64,000 nt of DNA from Paenibacillus mendelii (GTDB lineage Bacteria; Bacillota; Bacilli; Paenibacillales; Paenibacillaceae). Location: the NCBI RefSeq assembly GCF_024498075.1, contig NZ_JANHOF010000003.1, positions 372,001 to 436,000 of the forward strand, in the 5' to 3' direction. The notes under the pieces were generated by a model. The model saw only the letters and a list, made by a program, of their open reading frames with translations, was not told the DNA's origin and did not search any database. Positions 52,982-62,391 of this stretch are shown here, piece after piece. The position numbers and the translations under genes were made by a program. Position 1 is the first letter of the stretch; every line of letters starts with the position of its first letter.

Positions 52982-54586
52982 TCACATGCAATGCTTCTTA
53001 TATTCCGACGGCGAATAGCCGGTACGTTCCTTGAAGACACGGTAAAAATGCTTCACATCGGCATAACCGATCAGCTTGCTGATTTCCTGAAGATTATGCG
53101 TGCCCTGCGAAATGAGCTCTTTGGCTTTCTCGATCCGGCATTCTTTGAGGAAATCGACGAAATTTCCGTTTGTTGAATATTTGAACCACCGGCTGAAGTA
53201 GCTGGCATTCATTCCAAGATAATCCGCAACGGATTGGAGGCTGACCCCTTCGGACAAATAATCCCTCACATGCTGCTTCGCTTTCTCCGCAAGCGGGAGA
53301 TCCAGATGACTGCGCTCCTGAAGGATGAGCCGGCATATCTCATGGATCATGGCTTTGATCTTCTCCATTAAGGAGTCGCGGGTTACCGTGGATTCCAGCT
53401 CGGATAACCACACCTGCAAGGATTTTCCGCTAATTTGATTGATATCCTGATCCATTTCCTTGATTTGCACCGCAAGCCTCAGCATGTAATGAACGATAAT
53501 TCTTTTCAGCTCGATAGGGCCAAGACCCCCGGAGGAAGTAACCTCATCAAGCACCTCGTAAGCGGCTTGTTCACTGCCCTGCATCAGATGCTCCAAAGAA
53601 GTCTCCATTAGTTCTAGCAAGTGCACAGGTATATTCCGTTCGGAATGAAGGGCATGATGCGATAGAACCTGATCCCCGCCATAAACAATGCGGTAAGTGA
53701 CGGCCAGAGAGGCTTCCTGGTAAGCTTTCGGAGTATCGGCAAAAGAATGAATGCTGCTGATTCCGATGGTCGCCGTCCGTTTGAAATAATCGCGGATGCC
53801 CTGTTTAAGCCCGCTTGCCAGCTGAGCCGCGAGCTGTTCAGCAGGTGCCGCCGAATCGGCGGCATATTGGAGAATGACAATTAATTGTCCGGCATGATCC
53901 TGCAAAATAAAGGCATGCGGCTGGTCGGCATACCATTCCTGGACGAATTTAGTGAGTGCATACATGAACAGCTCGACGTCGAATGGGCTGAAGGTATCCT
54001 TCTCGATCCAATCCGGACTTACGGCCAGCAGTACAACTTGAGCGTTATCCTGCTTGTAAGGGACGGAATATCCGGTATCGACAAGAAATTGTTCCAGCTC
54101 ATGACTGTCATACCCGAATAAAAACTGATGATAATAGAGCTGTTGAGCCAGAGGAGCGGCTTGGCGTACCGTATGCTGAAGAGAGCTCAGCTGGGCTTGC
54201 TCCTGGCGCTCTCCGTCTACTAAGGCCTCCACTTTCAACAGCGTTTGCAGCAGCTCCTCGCGGTCCAACGGCTTGGTAATAAACTCCAGCACACCGTGGT
54301 GAATAGCTTGCTTGGCAAGCTGGAATTCCTGATAAGCAGTCAGAATGATGCGATGGATGCGCGGGGCTTGCACCGCGATTTGCTCACAGCACTCAATTCC
54401 GGTGAGCCCGGGCATGCGGATATCCAGAATCGCCAGATCCGGCTGCAAACGCAGGATCTGCTGCAGGCCGGAGATGCCGTCCTCGGCTTCGCCGACGATC
54501 TCCCATTTGGGGGCAAAACGCTGAAGTATTTTCTTGATGCCCTGACGGATGACGGCTTCGTCATCCACGATTATGACGCGATACAT
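52982..54586 (-). CDS. Response regulator with AraC output, YesN type
   Basis: A 534-residue response regulator: receiver domain with Asp8, Asp9 and phospho-accepting Asp55 (DLAILDIRMPG), a long middle region, and a C-terminal AraC domain (VSLQSVADYLGMNASYFSRW, HNLQEISKLIGYADVKHFYR, GYSPSEYKKHC). It should activate the downstream transporter genes when phosphorylated by the adjacent kinase. GTGAGG at 54596-54601 supports ATG 54586. The start lies inside the kinase gene's end by 26 bases, so the pair is coupled. Confidence 0.93.
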   Translation of the reverse strand: MYRVIIVDDEAVIRQGIKKILQRFAPKWEIVGEAEDGISGLQQILRLQPDLAILDIRMPGLTGIECCEQIAVQAPRIHRIILTAYQEFQLAKQAIHHGVLEFITKPLDREELLQTLLKVEALVDGERQEQAQLSSLQHTVRQAAPLAQQLYYHQFLFGYDSHELEQFLVDTGYSVPYKQDNAQVVLLAVSPDWIEKDTFSPFDVELFMYALTKFVQEWYADQPHAFILQDHAGQLIVILQYAADSAAPAEQLAAQLASGLKQGIRDYFKRTATIGISSIHSFADTPKAYQEASLAVTYRIVYGGDQVLSHHALHSERNIPVHLLELMETSLEHLMQGSEQAAYEVLDEVTSSGGLGPIELKRIIVHYMLRLAVQIKEMDQDINQISGKSLQVWLSELESTVTRDSLMEKIKAMIHEICRLILQERSHLDLPLAEKAKQHVRDYLSEGVSLQSVADYLGMNASYFSRWFKYSTNGNFVDFLKECRIEKAKELISQGTHNLQEISKLIGYADVKHFYRVFKERTGYSPSEYKKHCM

Positions 54587-56384
54587 AGAAGTTGGCCTCA
54601 CTTTCGCTGCGTATGATTGGAAGGATCAGGGTAATCTGCGTTCCCGTCCCTGGTTGGCTGTTGATATTCATCGTATAGGAGTCGCCAAAATACAATTGCA
54701 TGCGGGCATATACATTGGCCAGCCCAATGCTTTTGTTGGATCTCGCCGCATAGGACATGCTGTTCTGGAATTGCAGCATCAGCTGCTGCAGGCGTTCCGG
54801 GGACATACCGAGGCCATCGTCGGTAACCTGAACCTTTATATGATCCGATTCTTTTGCAATGGTAACGCTCAGCTTTCCTTTCCCCTGTTTCATTTCCAGA
54901 CCATGATAGAAGGCGTTCTCGATAAGCGGCTGAATCAGAATTTTGGGCAAATACCAGTCAAGAATCTCGTCCTCGACGTCAACGATCATTTCAAACCGTG
55001 TAGCATAGCGATTTTCCTGAATATAAAAATAATTGGTTATATAGTCCAATTCCTCGCGAAAGGTAATGAAATCATTGCTTTGAAAAACGGAAGATTTCAC
55101 CAGCTTGCCTAATGCGGTAATCATATCGACGGTCGAGTCGGCTTCATCGATTTCCGCCTTCATCTTGATCATTTCTAGCGTATTAAACAGAAAATGAGGA
55201 TTGATCTGCGACTTTAGCGCTTGGAGCTCGCTCTCCTTGCGGACAATTTCAGCCTGGTATAGATTGCGGATCGTCTCATCCAGTTTACGGCTCATTCGAA
55301 TAATACTGCTGATCAAATGACCGATCTCATTGCGCGGAGGGTTAACGTATTCGATTTGAAAATCTTCCGTTTCCACCCGTTTAATAAGCGCGATAAGGCG
55401 GTAGATCGGCTTGGTGATCTGATAGGAGATTCCGGTAGAGATAACAATAGCAACAATTATGCAAATGACCCCGAGCAGGATCATAGAATTGCGTACACTG
55501 ACGATGCCTGATACGATTTGATCCACGGGAACATAGCCGACAACAGTCCAGTCGTATCCGCCGACTTTGCTATAGACCACGATATTTTTTTGCTTGCCGA
55601 TGTTCATGATCGTTTGCCCCTGGTTATCGGCGGACAGGGCGGGGAAATTGTCCAGGAGCTGGTCGTCTACGGATTGATTGGCATAAACGACCTGCTGAGT
55701 GCTGTCCATGATGAAGAAGGAGCCGTTCTTCTCGTGATTGACCGAATCCATGATTTTTTTGATATCATCAAGCTTGAAATCAACCTGGAAATAACCGGCG
55801 TATTCCTCCATCGTCGTCGATTTGTAAATCTTGCGCACCAGGGAGAAAACTTTATCCTCGTCATGGATATCGTTGAAAAAATTGGCGATCGGCTTATGAA
55901 GACTGAGGAAAACGACGTTGTTGCTGGATTGGCGGAACGTTTCGTACCATGGCATCATCTCCACGGTGAAATCAGGCGGGAGATAACCTTGGCTATAGAT
56001 CCGCTTCATCCCCGTGCCCGGTATGCCGAAAAAATAAATCCGCTCCACGCTGTCCCGCTGGGACTGCCAGAAGCTGAAATTTTTCTCGATGCTCTCTTTC
56101 AAGTCCATCTCGGACAAGGAGCTGGATGGCTGCTCGATGGTCAGCATATCCTGCAGCTCCCGGTTGTAATAGGGCGTGAGGGTGAACCTCTCCAGCTCGT
56201 GGATATACGTTCCAACACTGGAAGCCGTGCTGACCGCCACCTGTTCGGCGAAATCGCCTACTTCCTTCTCCATGGCTTGGCTGTAAAAATGATAGGCTCC
56301 TAAGCCGAGAATGGACAGCGGCAGCACGATAAATATCATATACGTCATAATGAGCTTCTGCTTGAAGGTTATGAAGACTTTCAC
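54561..56384 (-). CDS. Sensor histidine kinase, YesM type
   Basis: A 607-residue membrane kinase: a helix near the N-terminus, an outside double-Cache-like sensor (about 35-300), a second helix, HAMP, the His_kinase motif SQINPHFLFNTLEMIKMKAE, and an ATPase domain (VQTDDGLGM-type motif seen as VTDDGLGM, and NKSIGLANVYARMQLYFG). It would sense an outside sugar or its binding protein and phosphorylate the YesN-type regulator. Start GTG 56384. Divergent from a TetR gene. Confidence 0.93.
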   Translation of the reverse strand: MKVFITFKQKLIMTYMIFIVLPLSILGLGAYHFYSQAMEKEVGDFAEQVAVSTASSVGTYIHELERFTLTPYYNRELQDMLTIEQPSSSLSEMDLKESIEKNFSFWQSQRDSVERIYFFGIPGTGMKRIYSQGYLPPDFTVEMMPWYETFRQSSNNVVFLSLHKPIANFFNDIHDEDKVFSLVRKIYKSTTMEEYAGYFQVDFKLDDIKKIMDSVNHEKNGSFFIMDSTQQVVYANQSVDDQLLDNFPALSADNQGQTIMNIGKQKNIVVYSKVGGYDWTVVGYVPVDQIVSGIVSVRNSMILLGVICIIVAIVISTGISYQITKPIYRLIALIKRVETEDFQIEYVNPPRNEIGHLISSIIRMSRKLDETIRNLYQAEIVRKESELQALKSQINPHFLFNTLEMIKMKAEIDEADSTVDMITALGKLVKSSVFQSNDFITFREELDYITNYFYIQENRYATRFEMIVDVEDEILDWYLPKILIQPLIENAFYHGLEMKQGKGKLSVTIAKESDHIKVQVTDDGLGMSPERLQQLMLQFQNSMSYAARSNKSIGLANVYARMQLYFGDSYTMNINSQPGTGTQITLILPIIRSESEANFYVSRHNRG

Positions 56385-56531
56385 CGGTATCAGCCACCCA
56401 ATGCGATTATTTTCACCCCATCATAACATAGAATGAATCCAGGCCAGAACATGCCCTTTCCTAGCAAACATGCCCTGCAGGCCGGATTCCCGCTCTCAAG
56501 CGCATAGCGCACGAGGGGTGGAGGAGGAATA

Positions 56532-56575
56532 AAACAAACTGACGGTTGGTTTATTGGTATTATTCCTGCTATACT
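56532..56575 (+). promoter_or_regulatory. tetR promoter with palindromic operator
   Basis: An imperfect palindrome at 56532-56552 (half-sites AAACAAACTG and GGTTGGTTT) overlaps the -35 TTGGTT; TATACT at 56570-56575 lies 18 bases on. TetR regulators usually bind such a site to repress themselves. Confidence 0.5.
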
Positions 56576-56612
56576 TATAAAACTGGATGACATCGTTTGG
56601 AGGGGTATCGTT

Positions 56613-57206
56613 TTGAAAAATGAGGAGCGCAGGGAACTAACCATTGGACAGCTGTTGAAGGCCGCCAAGGAGCTGGTTTTGGAGAAGGGCTGCGATGCGA
56701 TCACAATGAAGGATATCATGGACCAATCCGGATTGACCAAGGGGGCCATCTTTCATTATGTGAAGAGCAAGGACGAGATCTTCGCCTGGGTTCTGCAGGA
56801 AAAGCTGGAGGAGACCAATCAGCATTTTTTGAATGAAGTGAGGCAAAAGCCCGCTACCTTCGAAGGCCCTATGCAGGCCATAGCCCAGAATCTGGCGTCG
56901 ATGGAAAACTCCGATGACGTAACGAACAAGGTGCTTGTCTATCTGCTCGGGAAGGAAAATAACCCTGCTGTCGCAGAGGTGCTTCAGAAGTTCTATGAAA
57001 AGGCCTTGTCACTGTCCTTGCAGTGGATCACAGCCGGTCAGCAGCACGGTGTCATACCGGAATCGGTCGATCCCCAGAAGACATCCGAATTGTTCGTCCT
57101 GATGTCCATCGGGCTGCGGGTACGGTCTACCTTTTCTCCCCCCAAAGCTGATTCTTACACGGCGCAGGATTTATCGGCATTCATTGCCGCAAGCCTGAAA
57201 GCTTAG
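56613..57206 (+). CDS. TetR/AcrR-family regulator
   Basis: A 197-residue repressor. The N-terminal helix-turn-helix is AITMKDIMDQSGLTKGAIFHYVKSKDEI in the usual place (about 30-60, shown here in part as MDQSGLTKGAIFHYV). The C-terminal ligand domain is unspecific. TTG 56613 follows GAGGGG at 56600-56605. A palindrome in its promoter suggests autoregulation. Its other targets are unknown; the next gene has its own promoter. Confidence 0.9.
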   Translation: MKNEERRELTIGQLLKAAKELVLEKGCDAITMKDIMDQSGLTKGAIFHYVKSKDEIFAWVLQEKLEETNQHFLNEVRQKPATFEGPMQAIAQNLASMENSDDVTNKVLVYLLGKENNPAVAEVLQKFYEKALSLSLQWITAGQQHGVIPESVDPQKTSELFVLMSIGLRVRSTFSPPKADSYTAQDLSAFIAASLKA

Positions 57207-57249
57207 CTTCCTATGAAGAGCAAATGGGATTCCTCTTACTGTGTTTACA

Positions 57250-57278
57250 TTGACACGCAAGGTGTCGAATGCTACTAT
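57250..57278 (+). promoter_or_regulatory. Promoter of the dehydrogenase gene, with internal palindrome
   Basis: TTGACA at 57250-57255 and TACTAT at 57273-57278 are 17 bases apart. GACAC-GCAAG-GTGTC (57252-57266) is a palindrome across the -35 and spacer and could bind a repressor. Confidence 0.6.
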
Positions 57279-57322
57279 CTCTCTACAAATAATTCCGTAT
57301 GAGCGGGGAGGTAAATAGGGAT

Positions 57323-58276
57323 ATGAGAACAATTGCAATCGTTCATCCATTGAAGGATGAGCTGGTCGCCAAAATTATTGAAGCTGCGCCTGGCTGGACC
57401 GTCATTGGCGGACAAGATACGATTAAGGACCAAGCGATTCTGTCGGAGTCCGAAATTATTTTCGGATGGAACTCGGCCGTCAAGGAAGCGGCCATGCTGC
57501 CGAAGGCAAAGCTGAAATGGGTGCAGAACTGGGGGGCGGGCGTTGAACGGCTGCCGCTTACCGAGCTTGCCGGGAGAGGAATTGAAGTGACGAATGCGAC
57601 GGGCGTCCATCCGAATCCGATATCCGAAACGATCTTCGCCATGCTCTTGGCATTTACCCGTGAGCTTCATGTCTCGGTTCGCAATCAGCAAAACCGCGAG
57701 TGGGTGCGGCATGGCGAGCTGCGCGAGCTGCACGGCAGCACGATCGGGATACTTGGGGTAGGAGCGATCGGTCTGGAGACGGCCAAATTGGCCAAGGCAT
57801 TCGGCATGACGGTGCTCGGGGTTCGCAGATCCGGTCAGCCGGGAGCGAACGTCGATCGCATGTACGTCACCGAGGAGCTGCCGGAACTGCTTCGCCAATG
57901 CGATTTTGTCGTCAGCTGTTTGCCGCATACGGAAGAGACGGTCCATCTCATTGGGCGCGAAGCGTTTAGCACGATGAAGTCCTCGGCCTATTACATCAAT
58001 ATCGGCAGGGGTACAACCACCAATACGGAAGCGCTCGTGGATGCGCTGCGCAGCGGTGCGATCGCTGGTGCAGGACTGGATGTATTCGAACAGGAGCCGC
58101 TGCCGTCCGAGCATCCGCTCTGGTCGATGGATAACGTGATCATCACCCCTCATAATGCGGGAAGCACGCCTAAGTACATGGAACGGCTGACTGACATTTT
58201 TACATCGAACCTGAAGCAGTATGTGCAGGGGCATCCGCTGGGCGTCAACGTCGTGAAGCCGGAAGCGGGATATTGA
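57323..58276 (+). CDS. D-isomer-specific 2-hydroxyacid dehydrogenase
   Basis: A 317-residue NAD(P)-dependent oxidoreductase. The cofactor fold shows STIGILGVGAIGLETAKLAK; catalytic residues are the Arg in NIGRGTTTNTEALVDAL region, the Glu in DVFEQEPLP and the His in ITPHNAG. The enzyme should interconvert a 2-keto acid and its D-hydroxy acid; the substrate is unknown. AGGG before ATG 57323 is preferred to the earlier ATG 57299. Confidence 0.92.
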   Translation: MRTIAIVHPLKDELVAKIIEAAPGWTVIGGQDTIKDQAILSESEIIFGWNSAVKEAAMLPKAKLKWVQNWGAGVERLPLTELAGRGIEVTNATGVHPNPISETIFAMLLAFTRELHVSVRNQQNREWVRHGELRELHGSTIGILGVGAIGLETAKLAKAFGMTVLGVRRSGQPGANVDRMYVTEELPELLRQCDFVVSCLPHTEETVHLIGREAFSTMKSSAYYINIGRGTTTNTEALVDALRSGAIAGAGLDVFEQEPLPSEHPLWSMDNVIITPHNAGSTPKYMERLTDIFTSNLKQYVQGHPLGVNVVKPEAGY

Positions 58277-58416
58277 CTCGTATTCGAACAAGCGAAGAAT
58301 ATGTAGCCTAGAAGGACGGACCGGGGGGATATAATATTCCTGTACGCCAGCAGGACTAATACCTTCATGGGTGGGACAGCCGGTTAATTGACCCTTACAT
58401 CGAATTATGAAATATA

Positions 58417-58451
58417 AACGGCGAAGACCTGCAGGTCTTCGCCGTTCTTCT
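58417..58451. terminator. Perfect palindromic terminator
   Basis: A 30-base perfect palindrome (58417-58446, AACGGCGAAGACCT and its complement) is followed by CTTCTT. It lies between converging genes. Confidence 0.88.
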
Positions 58452-58474
58452 TGTATGATCATATGAATGGACAC

Positions 58475-58849
58475 CTATCGAATATCATACGAGCAGCTGG
58501 AGTCCTTCCCTTTCCAGTTATATTGAAGGTTCAGATGATTACCATCTTTGCTGCCAATCATTGTGAATGGATCTGCTTTAGGCTCCTCCAGGGTTACGGA
58601 TATATTGTCATCTTTAATCGAATAAGTTCCAAACCATACCTGTGTATAATTACCCTCCGTTTCATCGATAACGATCCCTTTGACATTTGGAATATTATCA
58701 AAGAAGCGAACCCTTGTGAAACATTCATCTGACGAAGATGACAGTTCCCAGATTCCTCCGACCTCTAGGTTCTCTGATTTAGAAAAAAACAGGATGACCG
58801 ACACGATAACAATCAGACTTGATAGTACAATGATAATACTCCTCTTCAA
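58475..58849 (-). CDS. Hypothetical membrane-anchored protein
   Basis: A 124-residue protein: one N-terminal helix (IIIVLSSLIVIVSVILFF), then a small outside domain with two Cys that could form a disulfide and a beta-rich character (IWELSSSSDECFTRVRFF ... WKGKDSSCSYDI). I do not recognise the family. TTG 58849 follows GGAGGTGAG, a strong site; the upstream ATG at 58903 lacks one. Confidence 0.65.
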   Translation of the reverse strand: MKRSIIIVLSSLIVIVSVILFFSKSENLEVGGIWELSSSSDECFTRVRFFDNIPNVKGIVIDETEGNYTQVWFGTYSIKDDNISVTLEEPKADPFTMIGSKDGNHLNLQYNWKGKDSSCSYDIR

Positions 58850-58963
58850 TTTCCACTCACCTCCATCCAATGGCAGAATTCCCCTCCCATAGTATACCTG
58901 CAATGGGTATCAATGAAAATGGGATGCAGCTGCACGAGGTGATGCTGGGGCATCCGTGTACAG

Positions 58964-59452
58964 TTAACCCGATAGCCTGAACGCCATGAAGAAGGACGCG
59001 AGTGCCGCAAGGGTTGCAACAGTCCGCACGTGGTTCCAAGGCATCCAACTGGCTATATAACGAGCCCATTGACCGGACGAGCCTTCAGCACTTGGATCTA
59101 TCGCCGCCAGTGAATCGTTTAACGGTACGTTAAACACAATCGTTACCAAGAAGGAGCCGATGAGATAGGACAGGCTGCCGATAAGCAGGTAACCCGTGCC
59201 AGCTTCACCTAACCTGAAGCATGAGGTGATCGCCAAGAAGAGACATGCCACGGCTGTTCCAGTAAACACGAGTCCGAATAACGGGTTGAGTATAGTAACG
59301 TTTATCGATTGCATGGCCGCAATACCTTGCGCGGACGGGAGTCTGGCAAGAGCGGTCATCATGAACACCGAGAAGGCAAAGAACAATCCGGCAATTAAAC
59401 CCGAGCCCATGGCAGAGAAAAAGGTCAAGATCGGGAGTATACGTTCGATCAT
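58964..59452 (-). CDS. DUF1772-family membrane protein
   Basis: A 162-residue protein with four predicted helices and the family features LIAGLFFAFSVFMMTALARL, MQSINVTILNPLFGLVF, FNVPLNDSLAAIDP and WNHVRTVATLAAL. DUF1772 proteins include anthrone oxygenase-like enzymes; the bacterial role is unknown. AGAGGTG supports ATG 59452. A MarR-type operator matching that of the next gene lies upstream. Confidence 0.88.
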   Translation of the reverse strand: MIERILPILTFFSAMGSGLIAGLFFAFSVFMMTALARLPSAQGIAAMQSINVTILNPLFGLVFTGTAVACLFLAITSCFRLGEAGTGYLLIGSLSYLIGSFLVTIVFNVPLNDSLAAIDPSAEGSSGQWARYIASWMPWNHVRTVATLAALASFFMAFRLSG

Positions 59453-59520
59453 CTCCAAACACCTCTTTCGTTGATTATTTTCATTGGCTTCATAACTTCC
59501 ATTGACTCCTTAATAATTAA

Positions 59521-59539
59521 TTGTTTGCACAAGCAAATA
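59521..59539. promoter_or_regulatory. MarR-type operator before the DUF1772 gene
   Basis: TTGTTTGCACAAGCAAATA is a palindrome (TTTGC/GCAAA core) and matches the site before the marR gene at 14 of 19 positions or better. Confidence 0.6.
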
Positions 59540-59563
59540 TTAGGTCGGATAAAGAATGTTGTT

Positions 59564-59992
59564 TCATTCTTTATTTTCTAATCGGTCACTCACGGTAAAG
59601 AGGTGAAGGGATAGTTCATCCCCTTCTTTTTCTCCTAATAAGGTAGTGTATCGTTTGCGTAGGCTCATCCAGCATTCATGAATCGTACCCTCTAACGCCT
59701 TACCTTTCTCTGTGGCGGAAATAAGCGATAAGCGCCCATCGATCCGGCTTGTGAGCAGCCCTTTGATAATAAGCTTCTCGATAAGACGGGTCATTGTTGA
59801 AGGCTGGAGATGGAGAAGTTCACCCAACTCCTTCTGTGAGATCCCATCCTTCTCATACACGGCCATCAATAAAAAGGCTGATGTTGGTGACAAGCCGCTT
59901 ACTGCAAATTCATCCTCCGCCATCTTCGTCATCACTCTGCTCAATCGGTTTGCCGTGAAATACAGGCATTCTTGTAAATAGTTGTTCAGCAT
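59564..59992 (-). CDS. MarR-family regulator
   Basis: A 142-residue winged-helix regulator: GISQKELGELLHLQPSTMTR is the recognition helix region, followed by the wing LLTSRIDGRLSLISATEKG. ATG 59992 fits GAGGG; ATG 60010 is too close to its AAAGG. It lies upstream of the DUF1772 gene on the same strand. Similar palindromes before both genes suggest it represses itself and DUF1772. Confidence 0.88.
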   Translation of the reverse strand: MLNNYLQECLYFTANRLSRVMTKMAEDEFAVSGLSPTSAFLLMAVYEKDGISQKELGELLHLQPSTMTRLIEKLIIKGLLTSRIDGRLSLISATEKGKALEGTIHECWMSLRKRYTTLLGEKEGDELSLHLFTVSDRLENKE

Positions 59993-60020
59993 GGCTTTTC
60001 CCTCATTCATCCTTTAATAA

Positions 60021-60039
60021 TTGCTTGTACATACAAATA
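60021..60039. promoter_or_regulatory. MarR-type operator before marR
   Basis: TTGCTTGTACATACAAATA resembles the site at 59521-59539, and both are preceded by TTAATAA-type sequence. The likely protein is the MarR regulator itself. Confidence 0.6.
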
Positions 60040-60322
60040 TAAATGATTTCCAGATTGTTGTAAAGGATGCATTGATCTTTCCGTTCGGAAGGGGGGACCG
60101 CGTATCTAGGGATAAGCAGGAAATACACCGGGAATGTCGAATATTGGAGCCTGTAGTTAGAGGTCTTAGTACGGCGGGGTCATTCAGGAGGTGACAGTAC
60201 AGACTGGAATCAAGGGTACCGGGTGCATACGGCAGCAGAGTGATACGGCTTCAACAAATCCGGATCTAATTGTCAAAGGAACGGCTATCACAAGATACAA
60301 CATATTCATAGATGAAGGGCAG

Positions 60323-62293
60323 ATGATCATTCATATGAGTTATATGTTAAGAGCCGTAATTCTGGAACAAACGTGGGAGAGGCAGCTCCAGGATATCATC
60401 AAGTTATGCAAGGAAGCTAACATTGAGGAAGTGGCTCTCAAGGAGCTGTCCTCACATATTATTCCGGTTCCGTTTCTCCTGGATCGACACCGCACGATGG
60501 CAAATATTTATAGTAAGATGGCGAAATCTCTTCGTGAAGAGAAGATTGAATTCAGCATTAACATTATCATGCTGGCCGGTCATTCGGACGGTGATGTAGA
60601 AGCGAAATATATCATGCCTTATCAGAAATTCGTCGGAGAAGATTTGCGCGAATTGCATGCGACCTATTGTATATTGGATGAAGAATGGCAGGCTTATGCT
60701 GCTGATGTATGTGCCGTGTATGCCGAAACCCGGCCTGACAAGCTCATGATCGACGATGATTTCAGAAGCTTGAATCACGGTGTTCAATATGGATGCTTTT
60801 GTCCGATTCATGTACGCAGAACGTCGGAGAGATGCGGGATCGAATTAACCGCGGAGACGTTGATGCATGCGGTGAGCGGCGCAAGCGCCGAAGATTTGCG
60901 CATTAAGGAAGCTTGGATGCAAATCAATTTCGAAGGGCAGCTCAAGGCGGCTCGGCGTATGTGCGCCGCTGTGGAGCAGGTAAGTCCAGCGACACGACTT
61001 GGTTTGATGAACTCCGGGGAGCCTGCGCATTCCTTGCAGGGACGGGATATGGATGCGCTGCTGCGGGAATTTGCCGGCAGCCGGAGACCGCTCTCCCGCC
61101 CTGCCGGGTGCAGCTACAGCGATACGATGCACGGAGAGCTATTTACGATTCATCAGGTCATGGCCCTCAGCAAGAGTGTGCTCGGCGAAGACGTTCAGAT
61201 TGTAAGCGAAGTGGAGAACTATCCACACACGCGGTTTTCCAAGAGCATTCGCATAACGAAGCTGCAGCTAGAGCTTCATGCATTGGCGGGAGCTGAAGAT
61301 TTTACACTCAACCTGTACGATTACTTGGCTACTCCTTATGAGCAGGAGCCGGATTTTCTCAAACTGCTTGCAGCAGAGAAGGAGCGGCTGGAGACCATCC
61401 AAGCGGCTAGAAAGGGAAAGAGAATGGTCGGATTTGGCGTTCCGTGGAAGAAGGATACCGCATTGAAGCAGGTCAGCCGGCGCGGATTGCTGAGCGATGT
61501 GATGCCGAGCCGAGATCCGGATCAATACTTGCCGCAGTTTGGCATTCCAATGCAATTTCAACAAGGAAAGGGGAATCTCATCTTCGGCGATGCCGTTCAG
61601 TGTTATGACGACGCTGAAGTGGAGGAGCTCCTATCCGGCGGGCTCATGCTCGACGGACTCGCCTTCGAAAATTTGTACAACCGCGGATTCGGCCGGTATT
61701 TGGGCTGTAAGCCGGATGGAAGCAGGGTTGTTGACGGCTTCTCGGTAGAACAATTCGGATCCAATGCGTTTACCGGACCGTTTGCAGGAAATCTGCAAAC
61801 GACGAACTGGTCGGAAAGCAAGAAACACGGAAAACTGCCGCAGCGTGTATGTATGGATCCAGACGCGAAAGCGATTTCGATGCTGGTGGATGATCATATG
61901 AAGGAACTAGCTCCTGGCGTCGTGCTGTTCGAGAATGAACTTGGCGGAAGGGTTGCAATCTTTACCGTTCCGATATCGTCCTTTCAATTTCTCCACCGAT
62001 GCCGTGCATATATGGTAGCCAAGGTAGCGGAGTGGCTTATGCGGGAGTCTCTCCCGATTTGGATCGAGGATTGTCCGAATGTGGGGCCGATTTATTATGA
62101 AGGTGCGGACGGCGAGGGGCTCCTCGGGATCATTAGCGGCAATCTAGATGGACTGGATGTGAAGCTTCATACCGATTTGCAAGTATTCGATCTATTTACC
62201 GGTGAAGCGATAAACGACTTGTGGATGGATCCGCTCTCTGTCCGATTCTTCCGCACGAAGAAGAGTATGGGAGCGCATAGAGTAATGTCATAG
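60323..62293 (+). CDS. Large unrecognised protein, glycoside-hydrolase-like
   Basis: About 656 residues, cytoplasmic. The first 400 residues look like a TIM barrel, with acidic motifs at strand ends (DKLMIDDDFRSLNHG; IVSEVENYPHTRF), and the rest like an accessory alpha/beta plus beta-sandwich, recalling beta-galactosidase-like GH families. No family signature is clear. Start uncertain: the frame is open from GTG 60191, but a perfect AGGAGGTGA there overlaps that GTG and fits no start; ATG 60323 (GAAGGG close by) or 60335 begin where the protein looks conserved. It stands alone. Confidence 0.7.
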   Translation: MIIHMSYMLRAVILEQTWERQLQDIIKLCKEANIEEVALKELSSHIIPVPFLLDRHRTMANIYSKMAKSLREEKIEFSINIIMLAGHSDGDVEAKYIMPYQKFVGEDLRELHATYCILDEEWQAYAADVCAVYAETRPDKLMIDDDFRSLNHGVQYGCFCPIHVRRTSERCGIELTAETLMHAVSGASAEDLRIKEAWMQINFEGQLKAARRMCAAVEQVSPATRLGLMNSGEPAHSLQGRDMDALLREFAGSRRPLSRPAGCSYSDTMHGELFTIHQVMALSKSVLGEDVQIVSEVENYPHTRFSKSIRITKLQLELHALAGAEDFTLNLYDYLATPYEQEPDFLKLLAAEKERLETIQAARKGKRMVGFGVPWKKDTALKQVSRRGLLSDVMPSRDPDQYLPQFGIPMQFQQGKGNLIFGDAVQCYDDAEVEELLSGGLMLDGLAFENLYNRGFGRYLGCKPDGSRVVDGFSVEQFGSNAFTGPFAGNLQTTNWSESKKHGKLPQRVCMDPDAKAISMLVDDHMKELAPGVVLFENELGGRVAIFTVPISSFQFLHRCRAYMVAKVAEWLMRESLPIWIEDCPNVGPIYYEGADGEGLLGIISGNLDGLDVKLHTDLQVFDLFTGEAINDLWMDPLSVRFFRTKKSMGAHRVMS

Positions 62294-62323
62294 CGTAGAA
62301 AGACTCGACTCCAAGAAAAACAG

Positions 62324-62357
62324 GTTCCCAAGACCTTTACGGCAAGGGCTTGGGAAC
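62324..62357. terminator. Hairpin between converging genes
   Basis: GTTCCCAAG at 62324-62332 pairs with CTTGGGAAC at 62349-62357. There is no clear T-run. Confidence 0.55.
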
Positions 62358-62391
62358 ATGAGTGTCTGCTCCCGCCAGGCTCCGTAACCTG

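Noticed and set aside
55518..56303. 261-codon plus-strand frame
   Set aside because: Antisense to the YesM-type kinase; composition mirrors the real gene and no ribosome site is present.
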